Shown here one piece after another: positions 23,869 through 33,249 of a DNA stretch of 64,000 bases. The position numbers and the translations under genes were made by a program. Origin of the DNA: an uncultured bacterium (GTDB taxonomy: Bacteria > Vulcanimicrobiota > Xenobia > Xenobiales > Xenobiaceae); assembly GCA_934636825.1 (NCBI GenBank), contig CAKUBG010000008.1, positions 1-64,000 of the forward strand, in the 5' to 3' direction. Every line of letters begins with the position of its first letter. Within the stretch, counting starts at the first letter, position 1. Under the pieces are notes generated by a model. It made no database searches. It was not told where the DNA came from and saw only the letters and a list, made by a program, of their open reading frames with translations.

Positions 23869-25110
23869 ATGGTATCTATGGAAAAATTACAGCGTGATGA
23901 TCGTTGCCTTGAAGCGCTTTTAGTTGAGTTTTTCTCACAAGATAATTTAAAACTTTTAGTTGACGATGTAGGCATGCTTTTGGAGTGCCCAATTTTATTA
24001 TTTGACGATACTTTTCGCGTTGTAGCGCATTACCGGCCGCTCGGATTTTCCGATCCTGTTTTCCATGATGCTGTACGATGTGGCAAGATTACTTATGAAG
24101 TTGGTGCCTTGATTAGTCAAAGTCAAGCGTTATGTGCGGGAATGGCCGATTATGTAAAACTCGATGGAAGCGTTTATCGGCGTCGGTTTGTACCTCTTAT
24201 AAGTGCTGAGGTTAGATTGGGATACTTTGTATGCGTAGATGTTGATGGACATCTGGAAAGTATTCCCTCAAAGATCTGGCAAACGGTCGAACAAATTCTA
24301 TCCAAGCAAATGTTTATAGAAGCGAGTCGACGCGATAAACCGTTTGAAACTGCTGAAGAGATTCTCGTGCATTTGTTAGATGGAGGCTTTAGCTCGGCTT
24401 CCTATTTCCATCTTCAGGCGGCTAACACATATTTAAGTAATTTTAATCCTATTGGGTTTGCGCTTTTTGAGTTGACTATATACAACGGCTTAGAATCCGG
24501 AAAATATCATCTTAAAGATGAGTTAAATGAACGATTCTTTGATGCTCATCCTTTTTTATATCGCGGTGAGGTATTTCTGTTTTTGCATAAAAAAACAGAG
24601 CTAAATGAACTTCGTGCCTTGGCCAATAAATTCCAATTAAAAATTGTAGTCTATGAAGGACTTGATGATTTGTTCGAATTGCCGGACTTGTATAGCACAG
24701 CTCATGAAGCTCTGGAATTGATGACAGATACACGATTTACTGGCAGCAATGTCTGTACCATTGCCCAGCTGCGTACGCCTTTGTTGTTGAAAAGCATTAA
24801 AAATTATCAACGTTTGATATCTCAAGAATTGCAAGCTTTAGCCGCACATGATAAAGAGAAGGGTACTCAATATTGTGAGACCTTGTACTATTATCTTACT
24901 TGCAGCAAATCATTAAAAATGGCTGCTGACGCACTTTTTACCCACCGCAACACTATACTATATCGCATTCGCCGTATGCAAAATGACTACGGTATTCCTC
25001 TTGACGATCCAGCAGCCCATACCGGCCTTTTGCTGGGCGTATCTCTCGTACTATTTGAGAGCAAAGGACCTGACTTTTTTATGACAGATATAAAAAAACA
25101 TGCAGATTAA
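23869..25110 (+). CDS. PucR/CdaR-family transcriptional regulator
   Basis: 413 residues. The C-terminal helix-turn-helix (about 335-395) has the family signature: YYYLTCSKSLKMAADALF followed by THRNTILYRIRRMQ and GIPLDDPAAHTGLLLG. The N-terminal half has a GAF-like sensory fold; the middle resembles the GGDEF-like CdaR domain. Such regulators control catabolic genes (sugar acids, purines) or amino-acid metabolism. The neighbours (Hsp20, a glycosyltransferase) do not reveal the regulon. The downstream purine genes starting at 26827 are a speculative target. No ribosome site is visible before either ATG (23869 or 23878). Confidence 0.8.
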   Translation: MVSMEKLQRDDRCLEALLVEFFSQDNLKLLVDDVGMLLECPILLFDDTFRVVAHYRPLGFSDPVFHDAVRCGKITYEVGALISQSQALCAGMADYVKLDGSVYRRRFVPLISAEVRLGYFVCVDVDGHLESIPSKIWQTVEQILSKQMFIEASRRDKPFETAEEILVHLLDGGFSSASYFHLQAANTYLSNFNPIGFALFELTIYNGLESGKYHLKDELNERFFDAHPFLYRGEVFLFLHKKTELNELRALANKFQLKIVVYEGLDDLFELPDLYSTAHEALELMTDTRFTGSNVCTIAQLRTPLLLKSIKNYQRLISQELQALAAHDKEKGTQYCETLYYYLTCSKSLKMAADALFTHRNTILYRIRRMQNDYGIPLDDPAAHTGLLLGVSLVLFESKGPDFFMTDIKKHAD

Positions 25111-25125
25111 TTTTCTGCATGTTTT
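25098..25125. terminator. bidirectional terminator, overlapping the regulator's stop codon
   Basis: A perfect 9-bp stem, ACATGCAGA/TCTGCATGT, is flanked by an A-run on the left and TTTT on the right, so it can work on both strands. The TAA of the regulator gene (25108-25110) lies in its loop. Confidence 0.8.
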
Positions 25126-25152
25126 AATTGAGGGCAATTATCTTACTCCACT

Positions 25153-26379
25153 TTAAAGCTGTTTCAAAGCAGCTTGAACAACTTTTTCTACAGTAATCGA
25201 ACGCAGGCAAGCCCCGCTTTTGCATAAGCTGTTTTTGCCATTATAGGGACTTACGCATGGACTACATAACCAATTTTCGTATAGTATGCGTGTTTTGTTT
25301 CCCAAAGGAGAAAATAAAGCTGGAGTTTCCGGGCCGTAAAGCACTACGCTTGGTAATTCAACGATAGCGGCCAAATGGGCTGGGCCGCTGTCATTGGTCA
25401 GCAATAAACAACACCTTTTGTACAGGGCTAAAAGCTGCGGCAAAGTAGTACGACCGGTAAAATCGTAAATAGGCGCTTGGGGCAGCAATTCTTTTAGTTT
25501 AATGTATCCTTGATGCTCTGAAGCCGTACCGGTTACTACAATGCCCAAGTTGTGGTGCTGCTCCAGGAGCTGTTGTAGTACTGTGGCATACTTTTCCAAA
25601 GGCCAGCGGCGCAAAGGCAGCATATCTGAGCTATTGGGATTGACGATAATTAACTTGCTGTCTTTAGTAACGGCGTATTCTTGTAATTGGCTATCGATGT
25701 ATTGTAAGTCGGCTTCGCTTGGTTGATAATTAAAAGTGAAAGGCAAGGGCATTTGCGGAGGTAAAGCTGAAGCTGGTGGTTGTTGCGGAAAAGGTTCTTG
25801 GCTGGGATCGGCCCAGAGAGCATTTACCAAAGTTAAATAAGCCTGAGAAGCGTGCTGATGTGGATTGTATTGCACTCGATGAGTAAGTAAATTGCCGCGA
25901 TAGAGATGGGGAATAGAATAGGGATGCCAACCTAGACGGAAGCCGTGAGGACAAGCTAAAAAAGCCAGTAGAGCTGAAGCACGGGAAAAACCTTCACAGT
26001 CAATTACGCCGCCCAACGGTAGGGAGCGCAATTTATTTAAAGCTTGGAGGCTGCTGGAAATTAAAGATGATAAATTGCTCGGATTAATTGTGAGCAAATG
26101 ATCTTGAGGCGCTGCTTTTAAGGTAGCCAACAGCTCTGTAACTGGAGGAAAGCCTAAAAAATAAAGTGGTGTATTGGGAAGGCGGCGGCGCAGATCTTGG
26201 ATAGCTGGTTGAGCTAATACCATAGCTCCCATCTCAGAAAGATGAATTATTAAAATAGGACGCTCTAATTGATCTTGAGTAAGTTTGCGGCGCTTTATAG
26301 AGCCCGCCATCAATTTGGCTATACCACATAGGGGAATACCTACCCATTGATCTAAAAAGCGCATAGTGCCTATTTTCAT
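25153..26379 (-). CDS. glycosyltransferase family 9 (heptosyltransferase-like)
   Basis: 408 residues from the ATG at 26379, chosen because AAGG lies nine bases upstream; an in-frame ATG at 26421 has no site. The GT-B fold marks are LIIHLSEMGAMVLAQPAIQDLRRRLP at the N-terminus and TNDSGPAHLAAI...LYGPETPALFSPLG in the C-terminal donor domain. Family 9 enzymes add heptose-type sugars to lipopolysaccharide core at the inner-membrane face, which supports an outer membrane in this organism. Two Cys pairs near the C-terminus (LCSPCV, LCKSGACL) follow the common family pattern. It stands alone, next to tRNA-Pro on the same strand. Confidence 0.85.
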   Translation of the reverse strand: MKIGTMRFLDQWVGIPLCGIAKLMAGSIKRRKLTQDQLERPILIIHLSEMGAMVLAQPAIQDLRRRLPNTPLYFLGFPPVTELLATLKAAPQDHLLTINPSNLSSLISSSLQALNKLRSLPLGGVIDCEGFSRASALLAFLACPHGFRLGWHPYSIPHLYRGNLLTHRVQYNPHQHASQAYLTLVNALWADPSQEPFPQQPPASALPPQMPLPFTFNYQPSEADLQYIDSQLQEYAVTKDSKLIIVNPNSSDMLPLRRWPLEKYATVLQQLLEQHHNLGIVVTGTASEHQGYIKLKELLPQAPIYDFTGRTTLPQLLALYKRCCLLLTNDSGPAHLAAIVELPSVVLYGPETPALFSPLGNKTRILYENWLCSPCVSPYNGKNSLCKSGACLRSITVEKVVQAALKQL

Positions 26380-26456
26380 AAATAAAAACCTTATTATCGC
26401 AAAAAAATTCGCCTCGGCCATTCGACAGAATGTTGGTATTCCTACCGTTTAAAAAC

Positions 26457-26483
26457 AAAAAAGAGAGCTCTACAACTCTCTTA
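26457..26483 (-). terminator. terminator of tRNA-Pro
   Basis: On the minus strand AGAGAG/CTCTCT closes an eight-base loop and is followed by TTTTTT, five bases beyond the tRNA 3' end. Confidence 0.75.
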
Positions 26484-26487
26484 ATTG

Positions 26488-26565
26488 TGGTCGGAGTGCC
26501 CGGATTTGAACCGGGGGCCTCTAACGCCCCATGCTAGCGCTCTATCCAAGCTGAGCTACACCCCG
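26488..26565 (-). tRNA. tRNA-Pro (GGG)
   Basis: A 78-base cloverleaf on the minus strand. The acceptor is CGGGGTG/CACTCCG, the anticodon loop is ATGGGGC (anticodon GGG, proline CCC/CCT), the T stem is CCCGG/CCGGG, and CCA is encoded. One G-T pair lies in the acceptor and one in the anticodon stem. Confidence 0.93.
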
Positions 26566-26611
26566 ATATAAACTTCACTCGCCTCAGAAGCACACTCCCT
26601 AGCGCCCGAAG

Positions 26612-26640
26612 ATAATAGCAGGTCATCAGGCAATTTGCAA
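26612..26640 (-). promoter_or_regulatory. promoter of tRNA-Pro
   Basis: On the minus strand TTGCAA (26635-26640) and TATTAT (26612-26617) are spaced by 17 bases. Transcription would begin about 40 bases before the tRNA. Confidence 0.7.
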
Positions 26641-26826
26641 GTCTCTATGGCTAATAAATCACATTTTTTTTCTTAAAATTATTTCTGACTATGATATGGC
26701 GGAAAATCTTTGTTGTAGAGCGAAATTGCAAAGCAGTTTAGGTGAAATTTTTCATTGCGGCCGAGCTAACTCTTGAGAGGGAGAGCCGTTTCACATTTCA
26801 CAGTTTAATTAAGGTAGGAAAATTCT

Positions 26827-28620
26827 ATGAGTGCCGATTTAGCTTCCATTATCAAAGCGGCCAGAGGTCTTATACCTTGCGATCTTCTCTTGCGTGGTGG
26901 CAAGTACCTCAATGTATTTACCAGACAATTTGTCGAAGGAGATTTGGCTATTTATCAAGGGATAGTAGTTGGCATCGGCCAGCGTCCCGCTAAAAAAGTA
27001 GTGGATGTAAGTGGCAAATATGTTGTGCCTGGTTTTATAGATGGTCATGTCCATCTAGAATCGTCTATGCTCACTCCTGATCAGTATGCCTCTGCTGTCA
27101 TTCCCAGAGGAACTACTGGAGTAGTGGCCGACCCGCATGAATACGCTAATGTGGCCGGTTTGGAAGCCATAAAATATTTAGAGAGAGCCGCTGAAGTTTT
27201 GCCTCTGGATATTTATATAGATGTTCCTTCTTGTGTGCCTGCTACTAATATGGAACATTCTGGAGCAGCTTTGAGCGCTGCTGATATTGCTTCTGTGAAG
27301 AGTTTTCCCTATGTTATCGGCTTGGGTGAAATGATGAACTATCCGGGTGTGCTTTACGGCGATCAATCTGTATACGACAAATTAGAAGCTTTAGGAAAAA
27401 ATTCTCACGTAGACGGCCACGCTCCAGGGTTGAGCGGCTACGATTTGCAAGCTTATGTAGCTGCCGGCATCAGCACTGATCACGAGTGTACAAGTTTAGC
27501 CGAAGCTAAAGAAAAACTTTCTTTGGGAATGCGCATTATGATTAGGGAGGGCTCTGTAGCTCGCGATTTGGAAGCTTTGGCTCCTCTAGTTGAAGGAAAA
27601 GTTTTTGATAGAGTATTGGACCGCTTGCTTTTAGTTACCGATGATAGAGAGCCTGAGGATTTGCAAGCTGCTGGCCATATGGACTACCTTTGCCGTAAAG
27701 CTATTCAACGTGGAGTTTATCCGGCCGCTGCTTTTATTATGGCTTCTTGGGGAGTAGCTCAGTGCTTTAATTTACCTAAAGTAGGAGCTCTGGCTCCCGG
27801 CTACAGAGCCAATTTGGCTATTTTGGAAACTGCTGACGAAAGTTTTTCTCAAGGATTCAAAGTTCAGCAAGTCTACCGCGATGGTATCTTATTGGCGGAA
27901 AATGGTCGTTGCTTGCAAAATATGCCTTCCGTTCCCTTAGGAGCTATGGCTGACAATTCTATCAATTTAGCTGAAGTTTCTTTAGATAGACTTAAAGTAA
28001 AAACTAAAGCTTTGGGAAAACATAAAGTTCACGTCATAGGTGTTACTGCCGGTAGTATAGTTAGCCAACATTTGACTGAAACTATGAAAGCTCAAGTTTA
28101 TCAACATGATGGGATTACCGAATATGAAATAAAAGCCGATTCTGAGCGTGATCTTTTGAAAGTGGCTGTTTTGGAGCGTCACAAGGCTCTGGGCAATATA
28201 GGTTTAGGCTTTGTGCATGGTTTTGGTTTAAAAGGTGGCGCAATTGCTTCTACAGTAGCTCACGATTCTCATAATTTAGTAGTTGTCGGTGACAATGATG
28301 AGGACATGTTGGTTTGTATAGAAGAAATAAAACGTTTGGGTGGCGGCTTAATTGTAGTTAGTGGCGGTCAAGTAAAAGCTTCAGCAGCTTTACCAGTATG
28401 CGGTTTGGTTTCTGATAAATCTTTGGCTGAAGTTTCAGCTTCTATTGCCAATTTGTATAAAGAAGTCAACAAACTGGGCTCTAAGTTGAAACGTCCTTTT
28501 ATGAGTTTGGCTTTTATGACTTTGCCAGTTATTCCTCAACTTAAATTGAGTGATGTTGGCTTAGTCGATGTGGAATTATTCAAATTTATAGATTTAGCGG
28601 AAATGGAAGAGGGACTGTAG
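26827..28620 (+). CDS. ade: adenine deaminase
   Basis: A 597-residue cytoplasmic metal-dependent amidohydrolase that converts adenine to hypoxanthine and ammonia for purine salvage. The length is normal for the family. The metal-binding HVHLESS follows VVPGFIDG (about residues 75-81). Other marks are GVVADPHEYANV, GHAPGLSG and DHECT in the barrel. The C-terminal segment contains IGLGFVHGFGLKGGAIASTVAHDSHN and a late MSLAFMTLPVIPQLK, as in bacterial Ade. AGGTAGGAAAA precedes the ATG. The nearby purine-type permease (39557) and nucleoside kinase suggest active purine salvage. Confidence 0.95.
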   Translation: MSADLASIIKAARGLIPCDLLLRGGKYLNVFTRQFVEGDLAIYQGIVVGIGQRPAKKVVDVSGKYVVPGFIDGHVHLESSMLTPDQYASAVIPRGTTGVVADPHEYANVAGLEAIKYLERAAEVLPLDIYIDVPSCVPATNMEHSGAALSAADIASVKSFPYVIGLGEMMNYPGVLYGDQSVYDKLEALGKNSHVDGHAPGLSGYDLQAYVAAGISTDHECTSLAEAKEKLSLGMRIMIREGSVARDLEALAPLVEGKVFDRVLDRLLLVTDDREPEDLQAAGHMDYLCRKAIQRGVYPAAAFIMASWGVAQCFNLPKVGALAPGYRANLAILETADESFSQGFKVQQVYRDGILLAENGRCLQNMPSVPLGAMADNSINLAEVSLDRLKVKTKALGKHKVHVIGVTAGSIVSQHLTETMKAQVYQHDGITEYEIKADSERDLLKVAVLERHKALGNIGLGFVHGFGLKGGAIASTVAHDSHNLVVVGDNDEDMLVCIEEIKRLGGGLIVVSGGQVKASAALPVCGLVSDKSLAEVSASIANLYKEVNKLGSKLKRPFMSLAFMTLPVIPQLKLSDVGLVDVELFKFIDLAEMEEGL

Positions 28621-28643
28621 CTTTCGATAGTGGAGATAGTAAG

Positions 28644-30566
28644 CTAAATAGAGCTTAAATAAGCTATTCCAACAGCTCCGGAACCACAGTGTACGCTGAT
28701 CGCGCAGCCCGTCTCTGTTCTAACAATAGGGACGGGCAAATTTAATTTATTTAGCTCTCGATTAAGCGAAATGATGGTTTGAGACGAGTCTAAAGTATTT
28801 ATATTTCCAACTGATTTTAAACTAGGGCTGCAAACTATAAAAATCTTGCGAATTTTATGTTGTTCATTTTCCAGCTTAACTATTTGAACCATATCGCCTA
28901 AGGCTTTATTGAGATTTTGAGAACGGGCCAGAGGAGCTATAGAGTTTTCACCACTGTAACTAAATATATGATAAGCTTGTGACAAGCGCTCCAATTTTTG
29001 TTTTGGAGTTCGTAAACGTCCTCCTCTGATAAGATACTGAAGGCTGGGTACGGTAAAGAGTAAATGTATTTTGCCAGTTAACGATTTTATATAAGTGTTC
29101 ACTTCATCTAAATTGGCTTGAGGGTTGGCAGCTATAAAATCGGCAGCTTCAGTTACTAAGCAACCTAATCCGACGCTTATGCTGTTGGAATTGATAACTT
29201 TAATACGCTTTTGTTCCGGATCTATACTGATAGCAGCTTGATAAGCAGCATTGTAAGATCCCGATAAAAAAGCTGAAGGATGTAAAGAAATAATCCGGCT
29301 CTTGGGATGGGCTCGGTAAATCGAAACAAAATCGTGAGGAGATGGATGAGCGGTGGAAATTTCCACAGGCTCTTTTTGTAGGCTCAACAATTCTGCTAAT
29401 TGTTCAGAATTGAGATCGCATCCATCTAAGTAGCTTCGGCCGTTCAAATTGATGCGTAAAGGTACAGAAATTATCTTTAAAGCACGGAGAAGCTTCGGAT
29501 CGAGATCGCAAGTCGAATCAGTTACAATCAGGATCCGATCGTCTTGTTCATCAGCTTCGTAAGAAGAAATTGGCGACTCAAAACTTTTTCCCCACAATAT
29601 TTCTTTACGACGGGATACGCATTGTTCAGCTAAATCGTCTTTTTTGCTGTCTATTAGGTGGCCATAATGCAGCAAAATCTCACTTATAGTTTGCGGAGAA
29701 TCGGTATGGATGTGGATTTTTAGCAATTTTGGAGTTTGAGCGATAACCAAAGAATCGCCCCAGGGAGCCAATTCTGCTTCTATCTTGTCTTTGATGTTGT
29801 TGTGACAATCTGTCAGTAAAAATTCACTACAATATCGATAAGTCGGCACTTGTGTAAGAGAAACCGGACTGGCGATGCTTAATTTTAACTTTTCAATGAA
29901 GGCAATTTCTTCATCATCTCTTTCCCACCAGGAAAGCGAACGTCCTTGAGCTACACGCAACATGCCCACAAAGAAGAAGTAAAGTCCCAAGGCTCCTGCA
30001 TCTGCTGCTTGGGCTTGGCGTAAAGCCTCGGGACGCTCGTCGTCCTTAAGATCGAAAAAATATCGACTTTCAGCAAGAATTGTATGTAAAAAGGATACTA
30101 GATCGGACTTTTCGCCCTGCATTGAAAATTTTTCAGCTTGTTCTCCCAATATTCTTATAAAACTTAAAATAGTGCCTTCGGCCGGATTTTGCAAAGCGCG
30201 ATAGGCGAAATCGGCACTTTTACGTAAAGCTGCTGCCAAATCGTGAATAGACGCTTCATCTTTTGTGCTTAAACTGCAAGCAAAGCCATGTAAAATTTGG
30301 GAAAAGATTACGCCAGAATTGCCATGAGCTTCCCAAAGGGCGCCGGAAGCTGCTCTTTGGGCTGTTTGTCCTATAGCTTCCGAAGAATGGGTATATTTCA
30401 GAGCTCGCAAAGCTCCGCGCACTGTAAAAGACATATTGGTACCAGTATCGCCATCAGGAACCGGATAAACGTTCAATCTATTGAGAAAACGCCTGTGTAA
30501 AGTCAGCCAGCGTCCTCCGCCTACAAATATCTTTTTAAAAGTTTTACTGTTTAAGGCTGTGATCAA
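28644..30566 (-). CDS. DAK2-DegV fusion: fatty-acid kinase FakA-like plus FakB-like carrier in one chain
   Basis: About 640 residues. The N-terminal DAK2 kinase domain (to about 200) has NVYPVPDGDTGTNMS and HGNSGVIFSQ, the nucleotide and magnesium motifs of FakA. The middle (about 250-320: YCSEFLLTD, LKIHIHTDSP) matches the central FakA domain. The usual FakA C-terminal domain is replaced by a full DegV/FakB fatty-acid-binding domain (VTDSTCDLD, STAHPSPHDF, SGSYNAAYQA, IRGGRL). FakA normally phosphorylates the acyl group held by a separate FakB for phospholipid synthesis; here both are in one protein. I favour the TTG at 30566 (GGCAGG upstream) over the TTG at 30587, with moderate confidence. 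Confidence 0.8.
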   Translation of the reverse strand: MITALNSKTFKKIFVGGGRWLTLHRRFLNRLNVYPVPDGDTGTNMSFTVRGALRALKYTHSSEAIGQTAQRAASGALWEAHGNSGVIFSQILHGFACSLSTKDEASIHDLAAALRKSADFAYRALQNPAEGTILSFIRILGEQAEKFSMQGEKSDLVSFLHTILAESRYFFDLKDDERPEALRQAQAADAGALGLYFFFVGMLRVAQGRSLSWWERDDEEIAFIEKLKLSIASPVSLTQVPTYRYCSEFLLTDCHNNIKDKIEAELAPWGDSLVIAQTPKLLKIHIHTDSPQTISEILLHYGHLIDSKKDDLAEQCVSRRKEILWGKSFESPISSYEADEQDDRILIVTDSTCDLDPKLLRALKIISVPLRINLNGRSYLDGCDLNSEQLAELLSLQKEPVEISTAHPSPHDFVSIYRAHPKSRIISLHPSAFLSGSYNAAYQAAISIDPEQKRIKVINSNSISVGLGCLVTEAADFIAANPQANLDEVNTYIKSLTGKIHLLFTVPSLQYLIRGGRLRTPKQKLERLSQAYHIFSYSGENSIAPLARSQNLNKALGDMVQIVKLENEQHKIRKIFIVCSPSLKSVGNINTLDSSQTIISLNRELNKLNLPVPIVRTETGCAISVHCGSGAVGIAYLSSI

Positions 30567-30732
30567 AACAAGCGACCTGCCTGCCAATTAGCTGAAAGTT
30601 AGGCTACATTTTCCTAAATTGCCTCCTTTCCTGCGCAAAACATGGCTTTTTGCTGTAACTCTAAATTTCAAAAACTCTAAAAATGCCGAAATAAGAAGGA
30701 TAAAGCCTGATCTGACTCGATATGAAGCGATC

Positions 30733-31386
30733 ATGAACTTAGGATTTTTGAATGATGTTTCCGCTGTAGGATTGGGCACTTTGGTGCTCTTGCTGATTTG
30801 TTCAATAACGGTTGTCACTGTAGTTATAGAACGACTTTATATATACAAACAGAGTGTAGTAAATTCTGCTTGGCTGCACCATTTTGTTTGTAAAACCTTG
30901 CGTTCCGGTGGAGTAAAAGAAGCGTACACTTTTGTTAAGGGCATAGGTGGCATGCTGCCCAGAGTTTTTGAGGCCGGCTTGGCCAGAGCTGATATGAGCC
31001 AAGAAATGGGTGATGCAGCTATGGAAACTGTAATTGCCAGAGAAAGGCTTAAGTTGGAAGAGCGCCTACCTATTATTAGTACCATTGCGGTAATTGCTCC
31101 ATTTATTGGACTTTTCGGCACCGTGGTCGGTATTATGCACACTTTCGATTCTGTGGCTGCTAAAGGACAAGCCGGCGTAGCCGTGGTAGCTGCCGGTGTA
31201 GCTGAGGCTTTGGTTGCTACAGCTACAGGATTGTTTGTCGCTATTACCGCTGTTGTGTTCTTTAACTACTTCCGAGCCAGAGTAAGCAATATCGTGGCTG
31301 ATATGAATGGTGCGGCCGTTCGTCTCTCTGAAATGCTTGAGTTGGTGCGTCAAGGCAAAGAATTTCCCGAAGATTTGCTTGATTAG
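30733..31386 (+). CDS. exbB: MotA/TolQ/ExbB-type proton channel protein
   Basis: 217 residues from the ATG at 30733, where homology-like sequence begins (MNLGFLNDVSAVGLGTL). A longer frame starting at 30619 has an unlike N-terminus. Three membrane helices are seen (about 10-35, 115-140, 160-185). The family pattern is PIISTIAVIAPFIGLFGTVVGIM followed by VAAGVAEALVATATGLFVAI. ExbB/TolQ forms a pentameric channel with ExbD/TolR in the inner membrane, using proton flow to energise outer-membrane processes. Two ExbD genes follow at once; no TonB or TolA is visible. Confidence 0.85.
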   Translation: MNLGFLNDVSAVGLGTLVLLLICSITVVTVVIERLYIYKQSVVNSAWLHHFVCKTLRSGGVKEAYTFVKGIGGMLPRVFEAGLARADMSQEMGDAAMETVIARERLKLEERLPIISTIAVIAPFIGLFGTVVGIMHTFDSVAAKGQAGVAVVAAGVAEALVATATGLFVAITAVVFFNYFRARVSNIVADMNGAAVRLSEMLELVRQGKEFPEDLLD

Positions 31387-31396
31387 ATAGGCTGAT

Positions 31397-31870
31397 ATGA
31401 TTGGAAGACGGAAAAACAGAGGAGAACAGGGGAGTGGATTTAGCGATATAAACGTCACTCCCTTGACAGATGTATTATTAGTATTGTTGATTATTTTTTT
31501 AATCACCGGTACTTCTATAACTGCTCCTTCACATGATATTAAGCTTCCAGAAGTTCTTACCAAAGAAAAAGCGGAAAATATCAGCATCGTTGTCGATATA
31601 ACAGCCGATGGCTCTACCTATATAGGCAACGTAAAGTGTCATAAAAAAGAGCTTCGCCCTATGCTAAAAAAGTTAGGCGAGGAAAAACATACCAACAGAG
31701 TTATTATTAACGGTGATAAGAAGGCCGATTATTTGCATATTATTACGGCTATGAATGAAGCTAGGCAAGCCGGTTTAACCGATATTGCCTTAGCTACTCA
31801 GTATGAAAACAAAAACAAATCAGGCGCTCCGAAAATAAAAACTGTAACCGTAACGGAGGCTAAGAAATAA
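31397..31870 (+). CDS. exbD: ExbD/TolR-family protein 1
   Basis: 157 residues with one N-terminal membrane helix (about 22-40). FSDINVTPLTDVLLVLLIIFLIT holds the conserved membrane Asp that carries protons. The periplasmic domain is typical, with ADYLHIITAMNEARQAGLTDIALAT near the end and a basic tail. It follows exbB by 10 bases and abuts the second exbD. Confidence 0.9.
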   Translation: MIGRRKNRGEQGSGFSDINVTPLTDVLLVLLIIFLITGTSITAPSHDIKLPEVLTKEKAENISIVVDITADGSTYIGNVKCHKKELRPMLKKLGEEKHTNRVIINGDKKADYLHIITAMNEARQAGLTDIALATQYENKNKSGAPKIKTVTVTEAKK

Positions 31871-32299
31871 GTGGCTAAAAAATGCAGATTTCAGCTCTTC
31901 GAAAACGAGCAATCCGGAGTAATGGGAGATATAAATATTACTCCTTTAACTGATGTTCTTTTGGTTTTGCTAATTATTTTCTTGGTAACGGCTACTGCCG
32001 CCACTCAGACCGCTTTTAATATGAATTTGCCTTTAGGTTCGGCCCAAGCCAATCTTAAAGTCGTTAACGATACAGTAGTAATGAGTATCGATGAAAAAAG
32101 CAACATCTATGTACAGGAAGAGACAAAGCCTGTGCTCCATACTTCGTTAGTTTCGCGCTTGAAATTGTATCAAACCAAAAAAGGTACCGACAAAGCTGCC
32201 GTAAGAGCCGCAAGTAAAACTCCCTATGGAACGGTAGTTATGGCTATTGACGCCGCCAAACAAGCAGGTTTGGAAAAAGTAGTATTGGTGGCGGAGTAG
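31871..32299 (+). CDS. exbD: ExbD/TolR-family protein 2
   Basis: 142 residues, a paralogue of the preceding gene with the same helix signature (MGDINITPLTDVLLVLLIIFLV), keeping the channel Asp. The GTG start is set by GGAGG ending 11 bases upstream, inside the end of the first exbD. Tandem ExbD genes probably form a heterodimeric stator. The end, VVMAIDAAKQAGLEKVVLVAE, is canonical. Confidence 0.9.
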   Translation: MAKKCRFQLFENEQSGVMGDINITPLTDVLLVLLIIFLVTATAATQTAFNMNLPLGSAQANLKVVNDTVVMSIDEKSNIYVQEETKPVLHTSLVSRLKLYQTKKGTDKAAVRAASKTPYGTVVMAIDAAKQAGLEKVVLVAE

Positions 32300-32340
32300 A
32301 TTTTTTACTACGGCAGCTTCAGTTAGCTAGTCGCTTAATA

Positions 32341-33150
32341 TTATTTAACGATAGTACTTTGCAAAGCTAAAGCTAAATCGGAAAATTGTTGTAAAGTGAG
32401 TTCTTCCGGTCTTTCATTACCTTGCAAATTGGCTTTGGCAAAGGCTTGCTCTAAATCGGCTTTCATGGAAGCGGCTATGCCCTTTAGCGATTTGCGCAAA
32501 GTTTTGCGTCTTACGTTAAAAGAAGTTCTGGTTAAAGTTAAAAAGAGTTTTACCGGAGCTTGTACGGGTGGAGTTTGATAAATATTTAAAGCCATCACGC
32601 TGGAATCTACTTGCGGTGGCGGATTGAAAGAGCCGGGTTTCACATTAAATAAAGTTTTGGCTTGGGCATAATAACCGACAAAATAGCTTAAAGCGCTGCT
32701 ATCGCGGCAAGCTAAACTTTGTATGCGATCGGCTACTTCCTTTTGAATCATAATGACCATACGGTCTATATAGGGGCTGCCATCTATGAGCAATTTTTCT
32801 ATAATCGGAGTCGTAATATAGTAAGGCAGATTAGCTACTACTTTCCATTTTTTTGGAGTAGCGTCGTTAGATGAATTATCTATTTTTAAAGCTTCAGCCA
32901 GATTAAGCTTTAAAAAATCTTGACGAACTACTTGTAAATTAGGCAAAACCGGCAATTTGGCAGCTAGCTCTTCGTCTACTTCTATAGCTTTAACTAAACG
33001 GACTTTTTTGACCATTTCTAAAGTAATGGCTCCGCGACCTGGACCTATTTCTAAGACATTGTCGTCTTCATGAAGGTTGGCTGCTTCTATAATTTTGGCA
33101 ATAATATTGCGATCGGCCAGAAAGTGTTGACCGAGAGGACGTCTGGACAT
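32341..33150 (-). CDS. ksgA: 16S rRNA (adenine1518/1519-N6,N6) dimethyltransferase
   Basis: 269 residues from the ATG at 33150 (AAGGAT upstream), preferred over an in-frame TTG at 33174. The protein opens RRPLGQHFLADRNI. The S-adenosylmethionine motif is LEIGPGRGAIT, and the catalytic NLPYYIT motif is intact. The C-terminal domain contains FNVRRKTLRKSL, the family mark. It dimethylates two adenines in the 3' hairpin of 16S rRNA during late small-subunit assembly. A 9-bp hairpin and other inverted repeats lie in the divergent gap to the LCP gene. Confidence 0.95.
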   Translation of the reverse strand: MSRRPLGQHFLADRNIIAKIIEAANLHEDDNVLEIGPGRGAITLEMVKKVRLVKAIEVDEELAAKLPVLPNLQVVRQDFLKLNLAEALKIDNSSNDATPKKWKVVANLPYYITTPIIEKLLIDGSPYIDRMVIMIQKEVADRIQSLACRDSSALSYFVGYYAQAKTLFNVKPGSFNPPPQVDSSVMALNIYQTPPVQAPVKLFLTLTRTSFNVRRKTLRKSLKGIAASMKADLEQAFAKANLQGNERPEELTLQQFSDLALALQSTIVK

Positions 33151-33249
33151 TAGTTTATTACTATCCTTGTTCAACTTAATAAGACTACTGGCTATATTGC
33201 CTTAAATTTTTACTTTAGGCAAGAGTTTTTACCCTATCTATAGAACGAT

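Noticed and set aside
31066..31587. 173-codon frame antisense to exbB/exbD
   Set aside because: It crosses two well-supported genes on the other strand and has no family resemblance.
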